A DNA stretch of 64,000 bases from Saprospira grandis (GCF_027594745.1 NZ_CP110854.1:744001-808000), one strand, 5' to 3'; shown: positions 33,583 through 42,955, numbered from the stretch's first letter. A program made the numbers and translations. Notes: generated from the sequence alone by a model not told the origin.

Positions 33583-34368
33583 ATGCGAGATTGGGTAGCC
33601 GAATTTTATAAAAAGCAGAATGATTGGCTGGGCGTTTATTTGGGTCCGGTTACAGAAGAAGATCATCGAAGAGCCCAACGTTTGCAAGACTTGGCAGAAC
33701 TTAATGGTAAAAAAAAGGTCCTTGAACTAGGTGGTGGTGGTGGACAAACCGCTTTGGCCATTGCCCAATTGGGTCATGAGGTAGATATGGTAGAACTTTT
33801 GGAAAGCTCTGCCAATTGGGCCAAAAAATTGGCAGAACAACATGCTCCTCAACGCCTAAATATCATTCAGGCCGATTTTTATGATTGGGAAGGGCCAGAA
33901 AAGCAATACGACCTCATTTGTTATTTTGATAGCTTTGGCATTGGCAGCGATTTGGAGCAAAAAGAGTTGCTCAAAAAAATGCATCATTGGCTAGCGCCCG
34001 ATGGCTTAATTGTAATAGAAGTTGGTGCGAGTTGGTATTGGTCGGGCCAAGCCTGGGGGCAAGAATATGATTTTGAGTTGGGCATCCGCCGGCATGAATT
34101 TGACCCCATCAATTGTCGTTTGCTTGATAAATGGTGGTTGAAAAATAGTCCGAAAGAAGTTTATCAACAATCTTTGCGTTGTTATACCCCTGCGGATTTT
34201 GAGCTACTACTAGAAAATATACCACTCAAAATCAGTAAATTACAAACTGGGCCCGCATTTGACGAAGCGCAAAACATAGTACAAGAGCAGGCCGATTGGG
34301 CGGATTGTATGACTTACTTTGTTTGTTTACAAAAAGAAAGCGCAAAAAGTTGGACAGACCAAAAATAA
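33583..34368 (+). CDS. Class I SAM-dependent methyltransferase
   Basis: A 261-residue methyltransferase. Motif I is VLELGGGGGQTALAIAQLGH, the acidic residue after strand 2 is in VDMVELLESS, motif II-like IIQADFYDWE and the post-II YDLICYFDSFG. The C-terminus carries extra beta structure with conserved-looking Trp and Tyr. The acceptor is unknown; small-molecule substrates are most likely from the fold. The final gene of a four-gene unit. Confidence 0.85.
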   Translation: MRDWVAEFYKKQNDWLGVYLGPVTEEDHRRAQRLQDLAELNGKKKVLELGGGGGQTALAIAQLGHEVDMVELLESSANWAKKLAEQHAPQRLNIIQADFYDWEGPEKQYDLICYFDSFGIGSDLEQKELLKKMHHWLAPDGLIVIEVGASWYWSGQAWGQEYDFELGIRRHEFDPINCRLLDKWWLKNSPKEVYQQSLRCYTPADFELLLENIPLKISKLQTGPAFDEAQNIVQEQADWADCMTYFVCLQKESAKSWTDQK

Positions 34369-34570
34369 AAGCCTATCTTGTGGGTACGCTTTTGCTTTGA
34401 CCGGCAAACTGGTAAGCTACGATAAGGTAAAAATTAGGTTGTAATAAGTGTTGTATTAGCTTTTGTGAGTGCCTTTTTTCTTTTGTTGTTATCTCCCCTG
34501 TTTTGGTCTTGGGCCCTAGGCCGCAAAGCTCTTACATTACATTTTATTCATTCTATTTAATATTTTTTCT
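34369..34570 (+). other. Leader/promoter region of the RRM gene
   Basis: A ~200-bp region. TGTATTAGC followed by TTTTG near 34451 is one base off the TAnnTTTG spacing. The downstream ~100 nt would form a T-rich 5' leader, as is common for cold-induced RNA-binding protein genes. No firm element can be named. Confidence 0.3.
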
Positions 34571-34951
34571 ATGAACATTTTCGTAGCGAAGTTGAACTTC
34601 AGAACTACTTCTGAAGAGCTAGAAGAGCTGTTCGCTCAGTTTGGTACTGTGGACTCTGCTAAAATCATTATGGACCGTGAAACGGACCGCTCAAAAGGGT
34701 TTGGCTTTGTTGAAATGCCTGACGAAGAGGATGGCCAGGCAGCTATCGACGCTTTGAACGAAACCGAATTCCATGAGCGCACTATCGTTGTTAAGAAAGC
34801 TCGTCCCCGTGAGGAGCGTCCTCGTAACAACAACCGCGGTGGCGGACGTGGCGGTTACGACCGTGGCGGACGTAGCGGCGGTGGTTACGACCGTGGTGGC
34901 CGCAGCGGCGGTGGTTACGATCGTGGTGGCCGTGGTGGTTATGACTACTAG
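34571..34951 (+). CDS. RRM RNA-binding protein with RGG tail
   Basis: A 126-residue protein: one RNA recognition motif (about 1-78) with RNP2 IFVAKL and RNP1 KGFGFVEM, then a tail of RGG/YDRGG repeats (about 84-126; three GGYDRGGRSG-type units). Such glycine-rich RRM proteins act as abundant RNA chaperones, often cold-induced, in Bacteroidota and cyanobacteria. Codon choice differs from neighbours (CGT for Arg, GGT/GGC for Gly, AAC), which suggests very high expression rather than transfer. It has its own strong terminator. Confidence 0.92.
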   Translation: MNIFVAKLNFRTTSEELEELFAQFGTVDSAKIIMDRETDRSKGFGFVEMPDEEDGQAAIDALNETEFHERTIVVKKARPREERPRNNNRGGGRGGYDRGGRSGGGYDRGGRSGGGYDRGGRGGYDY

Positions 34952-35003
34952 ACGACAACACCTTCTAATATAGTTGGCCTGTCCAACTGATAGAAACAAC
35001 TAG

Positions 35004-35036
35004 GCAACTCCTTTTTTTAGGAGTTGCTTTTTTTTT
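35004..35036 (+). terminator. RRM gene terminator
   Basis: Stem GCAACTCCT (35004-35012 with 35019-35027), T6 loop, followed by a run of nine T. Confidence 0.9.
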
Positions 35037-35185
35037 GTTTTGGCTCTGCTTAGGCAAATTACCTACAAATAAGAAATGGGGAAAATGCAATTTGTCCGCA
35101 AAAAGTTTATTTTGTAAATTTACCATCTTGAAGTCGCCAAGCAGATTTGTTTTTACCTACTATTTACTTCCCAAAACAGAAAAAC

Positions 35186-35449
35186 ATGACTGCCGAACAA
35201 CTCCAACAACTGATAGAAGAGCCCGAGGCCCTAAGAAGTTGTAGCTATGAACAACTGGAGCAACTCTTGCTTCACTACCCTAGCTGCAGCCTCATTCGTG
35301 CCCTGCTCCTTATTAAGTTGGGCCAAAACCAAGGCCGAAATTATTACAGACAACAGCAAATTTTTGCCTTTTATGATCCAAAAGTTAAAGGATTGCGCAG
35401 CAAACTTTTAACAAAAGGCCTAAAATTGCAGAGCAAGCACAGCCTATGA
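35186..35449 (+). CDS. Small helical protein, upstream of the secG unit
   Basis: An 87-residue protein of short helices (MTAEQLQQLIEEPEALRSCS ...). It resembles the N-terminal part of the 'hypothetical protein before secG' found in Bacteroidota. An ATGA overlap joins it to the next ORF, indicating translational coupling; the two may be a split form of one longer protein. The frame opens 13 codons earlier at 35147, but the ATG at 35186 is preferred. Confidence 0.6.
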   Translation: MTAEQLQQLIEEPEALRSCSYEQLEQLLLHYPSCSLIRALLLIKLGQNQGRNYYRQQQIFAFYDPKVKGLRSKLLTKGLKLQSKHSL

Positions 35450-36039
35450 GAGAGTATGTAGAAGGCCCCTCCAAAAAGGAGCCCCAAAACAATATCCATC
35501 CAAGGCAAGGGCAATCCCTGCTAGAGCGGTTTTTGCAAGAAAATGCAGCCGCCCAAGGCGAACCCCTGCCCCAAGATGAACCCATAGGCGAAATTCCAAT
35601 TCCAGACCGCAAAAAACGTTTTAAGTTCTTGAGATTTCCAAAATTAAAAGCCCTGCTCGATCAACTCCAAGAGGAGGACCAACAACCCGCAGATGGCTAT
35701 ATCATTACTGGCGAGGAGCAAAGCAGCCCGCCCAAAGGCCTAGAACAAGCCGCCCAAGAGCAAGACGATACCCAAGAGTTTTTGGATAAAATTGACCAAA
35801 AGCTGATCGACCTTAGAGCCAACCGCAAACAGAAAAAAAAGAACGCTTCTGAGCAACTCGAAGAAGATATACAGCAAAGTATCTTAGCCGATAATCAGTT
35901 GGCCTCTGAACGCTTAGCCGAAATTTTGGCCCAGCAAGGAAAAAAAGCGGAGGCAATTGCAATGTACCAGCGCCTAAGTTTGAAATTTCCTAAAAAAAGT
36001 CTTTTCTTTGCCGAGAAGATTAAAGAACTCTCTATCTAA
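35446..36039 (+). CDS. TPR-tail protein of the secG unit
   Basis: A 197-residue protein: a charged, low-complexity N-terminal ~140 residues and a C-terminal TPR-like hairpin (ERLAEILAQQGKKAEAIAMY then QRLSLKFPKKSLFFAEKIKE). It overlaps the previous gene by 4 bp and is 49 bp upstream of secG. This neighbour is conserved next to secG in Bacteroidota, but its role in secretion is unproven. Confidence 0.65.
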   Translation: MREYVEGPSKKEPQNNIHPRQGQSLLERFLQENAAAQGEPLPQDEPIGEIPIPDRKKRFKFLRFPKLKALLDQLQEEDQQPADGYIITGEEQSSPPKGLEQAAQEQDDTQEFLDKIDQKLIDLRANRKQKKKNASEQLEEDIQQSILADNQLASERLAEILAQQGKKAEAIAMYQRLSLKFPKKSLFFAEKIKELSI

Positions 36040-36088
36040 ATCTAGCGAGTCCCTCCATTAGAAGCCTACTAATAGTAAGATATAAATT

Positions 36089-36313
36089 ATGACACTGCTC
36101 ACTATCCTCATCGCCCTGATCGCCCTACTACTCATTCTCGTTGTTATGGTCCAAAACCCCAAAGGAGGAGGACTTAACTCGGCATTTGGTGGTACTCAAG
36201 AAGCCCAAAAAATTATGGGCGCCTCTAGATCAGGAGACATCCTAGTAAAGGTAACTTGGACGCTAGGCGGCCTGCTCATGCTGCTTACCCTTCTTGCTGG
36301 CCTCATTGTCTAG
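36089..36313 (+). CDS. secG: Protein-export translocase subunit SecG
   Basis: A 74-residue SecG, the small non-essential subunit of SecYEG. Two membrane helices (about 3-22 and 52-72) flank the conserved loop VVMVQNPKGGGLNSAFGG. Length is typical. Ends with a terminator 30 bp downstream. Confidence 0.93.
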   Translation: MTLLTILIALIALLLILVVMVQNPKGGGLNSAFGGTQEAQKIMGASRSGDILVKVTWTLGGLLMLLTLLAGLIV

Positions 36314-36346
36314 GTTTTAAGATTGATTGTATTCATAATAAGCGCT

Positions 36347-36371
36347 AAGCCCCGTTCTCGGGGCTTTTTTT
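36347..36371 (+). terminator. secG terminator
   Basis: Stem AAGCCCCG (36347-36354 with 36359-36366), loop TTCT, followed by a T-run. Confidence 0.85.
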
Positions 36372-36466
36372 GTCCCTAAACCCGAATTTCGCCCCCCCCC
36401 AAACAAGAGCCCCCCTTTTTTTGTCTAGCTGATGTATCGCCCATTCCCCATCAAAACGTTTTTAGC

Positions 36467-37720
36467 ATGCGCAACTTTCTCAAAATACTGCTTCGCATAC
36501 TTCCTATTTTGGCCCTGCTAGGCCTCGGATTTTGGATTTTTTTGCAGTTCTATGGCTCTAGAGAACAAGAAAGCTGGTTCTCTTCTCAGTATTGGGGACA
36601 AGAAAATAAGGCCCAAAGAGCCGCCGCCCAAACGTTTATGCAACACTATAAAGATAGTCTGCAAAACAATAGACTCAGCCCCCAATTCCTCCGCTGGGCC
36701 GCCAATTATAGCCAAGATAGCCTGCAAATCTCGGCCCTAGAAGCCGAAGAAAAACTGAGCATCCAACTGCTCCAACGACATATCCAAGCCCAAAGGAGCC
36801 AAGGCCCCGCCCTTATCCAGTTTTTACAAAATCCCCAATACTGCCCCCCAGATTCTATCGCCCTTTTGACCCTAGAAAAAAAATGGCTGCGCCAAACCGC
36901 CCCCGATAGCCTGCAAACTTGCCTCGAAAAACTCCCCAACTGCCAACAAGCTAGCCCATCAGAAAAACAATACTTCAACAACCGCCTCCAACTCCTCATG
37001 GGCAAAGAGGTCCAAACAGCAGCCCTTTTTGCCGTCTTTCAAGAAGAACTAGATAGCCTCTATACCCAATTGACCCAAATCGATAGCCTTAGCCCATCTC
37101 CCAACTACTGGAATCAACTCCAAAAACAAAAAGGCCAAATCGATAGCCTGCCCAAACTCCCCATAGAAGATATTAACGCCCTATTTCTGCCCCCATTCGT
37201 CCGCCAAGACCAAATTCTTGGCCTGCAAAAATTATCCGCAAAAAATAGCTGGCCCCAAAGCCTACTCCCCCTCGCCCCCCTACTAGAAAAAGAACTCCCC
37301 CAAAATGATAGCCTCATCCTCTCCCCTTTTAACCCCCTGCCCTTCCCCAATCTAATCGAACTTAACCCCCAAAATAAAACAGAAGAAAAAGCAATCCTGC
37401 TCGCACAAATCTGGCAAACTAAACTACTACTCGCCGAATTAGGCTGGTACGACCAAAATTGGACTATCCAAGAATTAAAAACCTTTCTCCAAAAAAATAG
37501 CCCCCTGCCAAACTACTTCCAAGAACAACTAATTCTCTATCTTCGCTCTCAACCCGGCCAATTGGTCCGAGCAAAACTCCAAAATGAGGTCCTCAAAGAA
37601 CTAGCCTACAAAATGACGAAAAATGAAAAAGCCCTCAATAAAAAACAATTTCTAAAACAATTTGCCGCCCTCCCCCTAGACCTCTGGGAGGAAGCCCTAG
37701 ACCTCTACTCTCCCAAATAA
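36467..37720 (+). CDS. Membrane-anchored protein of unknown function
   Basis: A 417-residue protein with one N-terminal membrane anchor (about 8-28) and a long helical periplasmic part rich in Gln, Leu, Asn and Pro. No domain is recognised. Codons favour C-ending and CCC/CTC types. A TlpA-like lipoprotein gene follows after 43 bp with no terminator between them, so they may be co-transcribed. Confidence 0.6.
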   Translation: MRNFLKILLRILPILALLGLGFWIFLQFYGSREQESWFSSQYWGQENKAQRAAAQTFMQHYKDSLQNNRLSPQFLRWAANYSQDSLQISALEAEEKLSIQLLQRHIQAQRSQGPALIQFLQNPQYCPPDSIALLTLEKKWLRQTAPDSLQTCLEKLPNCQQASPSEKQYFNNRLQLLMGKEVQTAALFAVFQEELDSLYTQLTQIDSLSPSPNYWNQLQKQKGQIDSLPKLPIEDINALFLPPFVRQDQILGLQKLSAKNSWPQSLLPLAPLLEKELPQNDSLILSPFNPLPFPNLIELNPQNKTEEKAILLAQIWQTKLLLAELGWYDQNWTIQELKTFLQKNSPLPNYFQEQLILYLRSQPGQLVRAKLQNEVLKELAYKMTKNEKALNKKQFLKQFAALPLDLWEEALDLYSPK

Positions 37721-37763
37721 ATTAGCCTTATTTTTAGCCTCTACTTAAATCATTTCTCTAATT

Positions 37764-38933
37764 ATGTACAAACTCTTTTTGCATAGCAGCCTGCTCGCAG
37801 CCGCCCTCTTTCTGGCCAGCTGTGGCAGCGAAAATAACCCCGCGGTAGAATCCAATACCCCCCAAAACATAGAAAATGAAACAACAACAACCCCAAAGGA
37901 AGAGAAAAAAGGCCTGCCCGTCCAAATCTCTGGACGTATCAACGGAATCGCCCCAAAAACTAAAATTTTTCTGGACCAAAGAGGTACCAATAGCGTCGAA
38001 TCCCTCTCCTCTGTAGAAATTGACGAAAATGGCCAGTTCCAACTAAAAGCCGATCTTGCCCACCCCAATATCCTTCGCCTACGATTTAATGCCCAATATA
38101 TCTGGCTCGCCCTAGAAGGTAAGGAAAACCTCCAAATTGAGGCTACTGTCAACGAAAAAGCGCTCAGCCAAATCAATATCGAAGGCTCCCCCTTCTCTAG
38201 CGAACTCAATAAACTCGTCCTGGCCAAAGCTAGCCAAGAAGAACGTGCAAAATACCTAGAAGATAAAACCGAAGAGCAAGTCTTAGTCAACCTTTTTGTC
38301 GTCGAAAGCCTCGATATTAACAATTATTTGCCCCTCTACGAAAAGGTCCGCGACCAACTCACTAAGGTCTACCCTAACTGGAACTATACCCGCGAGTTTA
38401 ATAACCGCATTATGCTTACCGCCCAAAAGAAACAACAACAACCCTTTGGTATCGGTAATCCCATGCCCGACATTAAACTGCCTAACCCCTCCGGCGAACA
38501 AATTGCCCTATCTTCGCTCAAAGGTAAGGTCGTTTTGGTCGATTTCTGGGCTAGCTGGTGTGGCCCCTGCCGCCGCGAAAATCCCAATTTGGTCCGCATC
38601 TATAACAAATATAAAGATCAAGGTTTTACCGTCTATAGCGTCTCTCTAGATGGTCTCGATGACCGCAAAATGGCTTTCTTTAAAGACAAAGGCGATATGC
38701 TCAAAATGCAAATGGAACAACAGGCCCAACGCTGGAGACAAGCTATCGAACAAGATCAACTCAGCTGGCCCTACCATGTGAGCGAATTGCGCGGCTGGAG
38801 CAGCCTCGTCGCCCGCCAGTTTGGTATCAATTCTATCCCCAGAGCCTTTTTGCTCGATAGAAATGGCGTGCTCCGCTATGCCGACGGCCTCCGTGGACCC
38901 GCCCTAGAAGCTAAGGTCAAAGAATTACTCTAA
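37764..38933 (+). CDS. TlpA-like thioredoxin-fold lipoprotein
   Basis: A 389-residue lipoprotein (lipobox LASC, Cys20). After a Thr/Glu-rich linker come a DUF4369-like beta domain (about 50-150), a helical region, and a C-terminal thioredoxin/AhpC-TSA domain (about 225-389) with the redox motif in VDFWASWCGPCRRENPNLV and the cis-Pro segment INSIPRAFLLDRNG. It probably reduces or isomerises disulfides in the periplasm, feeding e.g. cytochrome or outer-membrane protein maturation. An insert (DKGDMLKMQMEQQAQRWRQA) between the thioredoxin halves is unusual in length. A hairpin terminator follows. Confidence 0.88.
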   Translation: MYKLFLHSSLLAAALFLASCGSENNPAVESNTPQNIENETTTTPKEEKKGLPVQISGRINGIAPKTKIFLDQRGTNSVESLSSVEIDENGQFQLKADLAHPNILRLRFNAQYIWLALEGKENLQIEATVNEKALSQINIEGSPFSSELNKLVLAKASQEERAKYLEDKTEEQVLVNLFVVESLDINNYLPLYEKVRDQLTKVYPNWNYTREFNNRIMLTAQKKQQQPFGIGNPMPDIKLPNPSGEQIALSSLKGKVVLVDFWASWCGPCRRENPNLVRIYNKYKDQGFTVYSVSLDGLDDRKMAFFKDKGDMLKMQMEQQAQRWRQAIEQDQLSWPYHVSELRGWSSLVARQFGINSIPRAFLLDRNGVLRYADGLRGPALEAKVKELL

Positions 38934-38957
38934 TTTTTGTTCTTTGCTCCCTTTCTC

Positions 38958-38999
38958 AAAAGCTAGTGCTATTTTTAGTGCTAGCTTTTTCTTTTTTTT
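38958..38999 (+). terminator. Terminator after the TlpA-like gene
   Basis: A 9-bp stem AAAAGCTAG (38958-38966 with 38981-38989) followed by a T-rich run that merges with the next GC-rich element. Confidence 0.65.
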
Positions 39000-39129
39000 G
39001 GGCCCGCGGCCGGCTAGGCTCCGCCTAGGTCGGCCGCCGCTATGCTTCGCCGCTCGCAAGTCTGCTCGGCCCTGCGTCGCTTCGCTCCTGGGTCTGGCGC
39101 TTCGCGCCACGGCTGCGCAGCGCTGGGCC
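38993..39129 (-). repeat. GC-rich interspersed element, copy 12 (reverse)
   Basis: TTTTGGGCCCGCGGCCGG, palindromes CTAGGCTCCGCCTAG and GTCGCTTCGCTCC-type, CGCAAGTCTGCTCGGCCCTG, GGTCTGGCGCTTCGCGCCAC and GCAGCGCTGGGCC. Confidence 0.8.
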
Positions 39130-39159
39130 AACTGACTCACCTCCTAAATCTGTTTCCTT

Positions 39160-39879
39160 ATGCCTCTTGATCGCTGGGATATCCTTGGCCTAGTCGCCAT
39201 ACCCCTCTTTATTGTTTTGGGCCAAAGCTTTGGCCTGGCTTTTTTAGTCTTCTTGCTCTTGGCCCTCCGCTGGGGAAAACGCTTGTATAAGACCCATCCC
39301 AATTGGGGCAAACTCTACTTCCTCCTCTTTGCTTTGGGCTTTGCCTCTTGGCTAGGCTTTAGCTTTTGGCTAATAAATGGTGTTTATCAACCCTTAGATC
39401 AAAATTTTTCTCCCCAATATATTTTGGTCCTCGGCGCTGGCGTTCGAGAAGATGGCCAACCCAAAAATCAATTGCGCTACCGCCTAGAAAAAACCTATGA
39501 ACTGGCCCAAATCTACCCCCAAGCAAAACTCATTTTATCTGGGGGCCAAGGCCCCGATGAACCCCTAAGCGAAGCCCAAGCCATGCAAAACTATTTGGTC
39601 CAAAAAGGCCTAGCCCAAAAACGCATCCTCCAAGAAGATCAATCTACCTCCACCCAAGAAAATTTAGACTTCTCCGCCCAAAAGTATCCCCAACTAAAAA
39701 CAGCTCCAAGCATTATCATTAGTAGCGACTATCATCTAAAACGCGCCCGCTTTTTGGCCCAAAAAAAAGGCTTCCAAAATATTAAGGCACAAGCCGCCCC
39801 TACCCCCTTTCTCTGGCTGCTCAACCAACTGCCCAGAGAATATCTGGCTTTTCTTAAAGACTTTTTATTCTCTCTATAA
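39160..39879 (+). CDS. YdcF/DUF218-family membrane protein
   Basis: A 239-residue protein with two or three N-terminal membrane helices (about 9-35 and 48-72) and a C-terminal DUF218 domain: ILVLGAGVREDGQPKNQLRY, LILSGGQGPDEPLSEAQAM, EDQSTSTQENLDFS and IISSDYHLKRA. The family includes ElyC/SanA/YdcF proteins linked to envelope integrity; the biochemical activity is not settled. It stands alone between two repeat regions. Confidence 0.85.
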   Translation: MPLDRWDILGLVAIPLFIVLGQSFGLAFLVFLLLALRWGKRLYKTHPNWGKLYFLLFALGFASWLGFSFWLINGVYQPLDQNFSPQYILVLGAGVREDGQPKNQLRYRLEKTYELAQIYPQAKLILSGGQGPDEPLSEAQAMQNYLVQKGLAQKRILQEDQSTSTQENLDFSAQKYPQLKTAPSIIISSDYHLKRARFLAQKKGFQNIKAQAAPTPFLWLLNQLPREYLAFLKDFLFSL

Positions 39880-39943
39880 GAAGACTAAAAAGCCAAAAAC
39901 TTCACTATTTTAGCCGCCTAACCTATCTATCTTTTTTTGCGTG

Positions 39944-40088
39944 TAGAGGCGAGCGCAGCGAGCCGGCCACAACAAGCCCTTTAGGGCGTCCTTCAACGAC
40001 CAAAGGGAGTAACCGCCGCAAGGCAAAGCCGCAGCGACAACAAGACTGAAAGTCGCAGTTCGACGACTGAAAGGAGTAACGCCCCAAA
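39944..40088 (+). repeat. Composite repeat: truncated GC element plus two tandem D units
   Basis: GTAGAGGCGAGCGCAGCGAG begins like other GC-rich copies, then after CCGGCC switches to a different unit: ACAACAAG + hairpin (CCCTTTAGGG) + CGTCCTTCAACGACC + GGGAGTAACCGCCGC at 39967-40018, and a second unit with a different hairpin (GACTGAAAGTC) at 40034-40082. A third D unit is at 50969-51023. Confidence 0.75.
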
Positions 40089-40109
40089 AGCCTATTAAAA
40101 AAGAAATTT

Positions 40110-41621
40110 ATGAAGATACTGAATAGTCTTGTGCGTTTTGCATTTTCATTTCGGGCCAAAAAGATTCACTATTTCATGCAGCATCCGCATGAAGTACAAG
40201 AACAATGGCTACAGCATTTAATTAGCAGAGCAAAAAACACCCAATGGGGACAAGAATTTGGTTTTCAATCAATTAAAACACATAAGGATTTTCAAAAACA
40301 ACTGCCCCTAAGCGATTATGAAACCCTAAAACCCTACATTCGACAGATGATGTTGGGCCAAAAAGATGTACTTTGGCCCGGGCAAACTAAATGGTTTTCA
40401 AAATCTTCAGGAACCACCAACGATAAGAGCAAATATTTGCCAGTGTCTATGGAAAACCTCAAAACATGCCATTTGCAAGGTAGCCATGACGCCCTAGCAC
40501 TTTGGTATCATAGCCAACCCCAAACGCAGGTCATGAGCAATGCCAAAAGTTTGATCATGGGAGGAAGTTTGGAGCGTTTTGCCGAATTTCCAGAAAGTCA
40601 AATTGGCGATATTTCGGCCATTATGCTGCTCAATATGCCCTTTTATGGCAAGTACTTTTATACGCCCTCTATGGAAACGGCCCTGATGAAAGACTGGGAG
40701 CAAAAAATTGAATTGATGGCCCAAGAAATCTGCCGAGAAAACCTGACAACCATTGGCGGCGTGCCCACTTGGACCATTGTGCTCTTTCGGAAACTACTAG
40801 AAGTGACGGGCAAATCCAATATTCTGGAGATTTTCCCCAACTTTGAGGTCTATATGCATGGAGGCGTTAGTTTTGAGCCTTACCGCCAACAATTTAAAGC
40901 CTTTTTACCCTCAGAAAAAGTCCAATACCGAGAGAATTACAATGCTTCTGAAGGCTATTTTGCCAGTCAATACGATGGCCAAAATAAGGATATGTTGCTC
41001 TTGCTCGATAATGGGGTCTATTATGAATTTATGCCTCTAAGTGAATTAGGCTCGGCTCAACCAATTGTTTTGAGTTTGGCCGAAGTGGAATTGGGCCAAG
41101 ATTATGCCTTGCTCATTAGCAGTAATGCCGGCCTTTGGCGCTACCAAATTGGCGACACCATCCGCTTTACGAGTTTGGCCCCCTACCGCATTCAAATTAG
41201 TGGGCGAACCAAGCATTTTATCAATGTTTTTGGCGAAGAGGTCATGGTCCAAAATACCGATAAGGCCCTAGCCATTTGCTGCGAAAAATGGGGCGCTCGA
41301 ATTAGTGAGTATACTGTTGGTCCCATCTTTTTGGAAGAAGGCAAGGGCGGACATGAGTGGTGGATAGAGTTTGAACAACAACCGAAAAACTTGGCCGCTT
41401 TTGCCCAAGATTTGGACCAAACCCTGCAAAGCCTCAACTCTGATTATGAGGCCAAAAGATACCGCAACCTGGCCCTGCAGCCACTAAAATTACATACTTT
41501 AGCCAAAGGGAGTTTTCATGCCTGGCTAAAATCTAGAGGAAAATATGGGGGCCAAAATAAAGTCCCTCGCCTATCCAATAGCCGAGAATATATTGAGGCC
41601 CTCGCTCAATTTGAGCAGTAA
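40110..41621 (+). CDS. GH3-family acyl-adenylate/amide synthetase-like protein
   Basis: A 503-residue member of the GH3 (auxin-responsive promoter) family, part of the adenylate-forming ANL superfamily. The nucleotide-binding P-loop-like motif is WFSKSSGTTNDKSKYLPVS near residue 95; ENYNASEGYFASQYDG near 275 corresponds to the second ATP motif and YRYQIGDT-like WRYQIGDTIRFTS near 345 to the third. Plant GH3s join amino acids to jasmonate or auxin; bacterial substrates are largely unknown. Length matches the family. It is transcribed alone and ended by a hairpin. Confidence 0.9.
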   Translation: MKILNSLVRFAFSFRAKKIHYFMQHPHEVQEQWLQHLISRAKNTQWGQEFGFQSIKTHKDFQKQLPLSDYETLKPYIRQMMLGQKDVLWPGQTKWFSKSSGTTNDKSKYLPVSMENLKTCHLQGSHDALALWYHSQPQTQVMSNAKSLIMGGSLERFAEFPESQIGDISAIMLLNMPFYGKYFYTPSMETALMKDWEQKIELMAQEICRENLTTIGGVPTWTIVLFRKLLEVTGKSNILEIFPNFEVYMHGGVSFEPYRQQFKAFLPSEKVQYRENYNASEGYFASQYDGQNKDMLLLLDNGVYYEFMPLSELGSAQPIVLSLAEVELGQDYALLISSNAGLWRYQIGDTIRFTSLAPYRIQISGRTKHFINVFGEEVMVQNTDKALAICCEKWGARISEYTVGPIFLEEGKGGHEWWIEFEQQPKNLAAFAQDLDQTLQSLNSDYEAKRYRNLALQPLKLHTLAKGSFHAWLKSRGKYGGQNKVPRLSNSREYIEALAQFEQ

Positions 41622-41633
41622 GGGCCAAAAAAG

Positions 41634-41665
41634 AGGGCTGCCGAAAATTCGGCAGCCCTTCTTTT
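41634..41665. terminator. Terminator between convergent genes
   Basis: A 10-12 bp stem AGGGCTGCCGAA (41634-41645 with 41648-41659) followed by TCTTTT on the plus strand. It ends the GH3 gene and faces the VWA gene ending at 41694. Confidence 0.8.
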
Positions 41666-41693
41666 GGGGGATGGGGGACCTTAAGGTCTGACT

Positions 41694-42845
41694 TTATTTC
41701 TCAAAAATGAAGCCTTCTTTAGTGGCTTGCTCTCGAACGGCTTTGAGCATGGCATCATCTAGGCTGTTGCCCTTTTTGCCCGCTTGTTTTTTCCGCTCTG
41801 CACTAATGTAAGCCGAACGCTGCTTACTTAGTTCCTGAATTTCGTTTTGAATGCGTTCGCGCTCCTTCATTTTGGCTTCTATCACTTCCTTGCGCTTGTC
41901 TTTATCTAACCCTTGGAGTTCTTCGGGGAGTTCCTCTTCCTCGGCATCCAAAATGACATCTTCATTCTCTACATAGGCATCTACAGCATCCCAAGAAGAG
42001 TTTTTGTAGGCCCCAGAAGATTTAGAGATGGCCCGCTCGGTTAGACTAAAAGCAGCGGCATTGACATCTTGTTTCTTTTGGCGAGCTTTCATTTCGGCCC
42101 CTTTGCGGCCACCATAGCTCATATAGGTGCGGTTAAGCGTATCATTGAGACGGAGAATTTCTGCATCCTGAGGCGCTTCGATATGGGCAATCTTTTCATT
42201 TTGGTTGATGCAAAGGTACTTGCCCTCGGCCCGATCAGCACCATCTTTCCAGGCAAGCTGTACGCCTTGTTCGCAGGCCCCGCAAAAAATGGTATTGACC
42301 ACAATAATGCGTTTTACGGCTGCTTTGCAAACCTCTTTATAGTTTTTGGGGCCTTGGGTAAAACGTTCGTTGCCTGCAATAAAAATGAGTTTGAGGTCTT
42401 CCTCTCTATCCGACCAATTCAAATTATCCAAGGCATCTTCTATGGCCCAACCACAATACTCTGAGCCGCCATTGGTGCGAATTTCAAAAAGTTTTTCCGA
42501 AACTAGGTCCAAATCTGTAGTCAATGGAGCAAGCTGAAGCAAATAACCATTGCTGCTGGGGTGATTGTCTTTTCCATACTCATAAAGGGCCAGCTCAATA
42601 TTTGGAGCTTTGCCATCTTTACGGCTACGGGCCAATTCATTGACAATTTTCCAGAGCTGAGCTTTGGCCTGCTCAATAAGGCCGTCCATGCTGCCGCTGG
42701 CATCCAGTAGGAGCGCAATTTGAATTTTGGGTTCGACTGTCTGCTGTCGCGATTTTTCTACTAGGGGGGCTGTTCGGGGAGTTTGGGCTTGGACTGCGCC
42801 AAAACTGAGCAACAGCCCAAAGACGAAAAAATGAAGAATTTTCAT
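41694..42845 (-). CDS. Exported von Willebrand factor A-domain protein
   Basis: A 383-residue exported protein: signal peptide ending GAVQAQ, then a VWA domain (about 40-235) with the MIDAS sequence LLLDASGSMDG, threonine-containing loop TNGGSEYCG and the later FIAGNE. The C-terminal ~120 residues are highly charged and probably a coiled coil (KRKEVIEAKMKERERIQNEI). It likely binds a partner through a metal ion in the periplasm or at the surface. The open frame continues 80 codons upstream into a GC-rich element; the ATG at 42845 precedes the signal peptide. Confidence 0.85.
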   Translation of the reverse strand: MKILHFFVFGLLLSFGAVQAQTPRTAPLVEKSRQQTVEPKIQIALLLDASGSMDGLIEQAKAQLWKIVNELARSRKDGKAPNIELALYEYGKDNHPSSNGYLLQLAPLTTDLDLVSEKLFEIRTNGGSEYCGWAIEDALDNLNWSDREEDLKLIFIAGNERFTQGPKNYKEVCKAAVKRIIVVNTIFCGACEQGVQLAWKDGADRAEGKYLCINQNEKIAHIEAPQDAEILRLNDTLNRTYMSYGGRKGAEMKARQKKQDVNAAAFSLTERAISKSSGAYKNSSWDAVDAYVENEDVILDAEEEELPEELQGLDKDKRKEVIEAKMKERERIQNEIQELSKQRSAYISAERKKQAGKKGNSLDDAMLKAVREQATKEGFIFEK

Positions 42846-42955
42846 AGGTTCTAGTTTTTTGTTAGTGGGGAATCCTTTGGGCTTAATAGTCTTATTGATA
42901 AGATGTAAGCAGTTGCGTTTTTGGTGCTTACTATTTTTTTTGGTCCAAAATGGAA

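Noticed and set aside
34691..34999. Ala/Thr/Val-rich ORFs overlapping the RGG tail in other frames
   Set aside because: They arise from the glycine-arginine repeat coding sequence and have no independent support.
36381..36425. Short C-run and T-rich tract after secG as a regulatory element
   Set aside because: It is a simple low-complexity stretch (C10-like) between two plus-strand genes with no dyad or conserved motif beyond the secG terminator.
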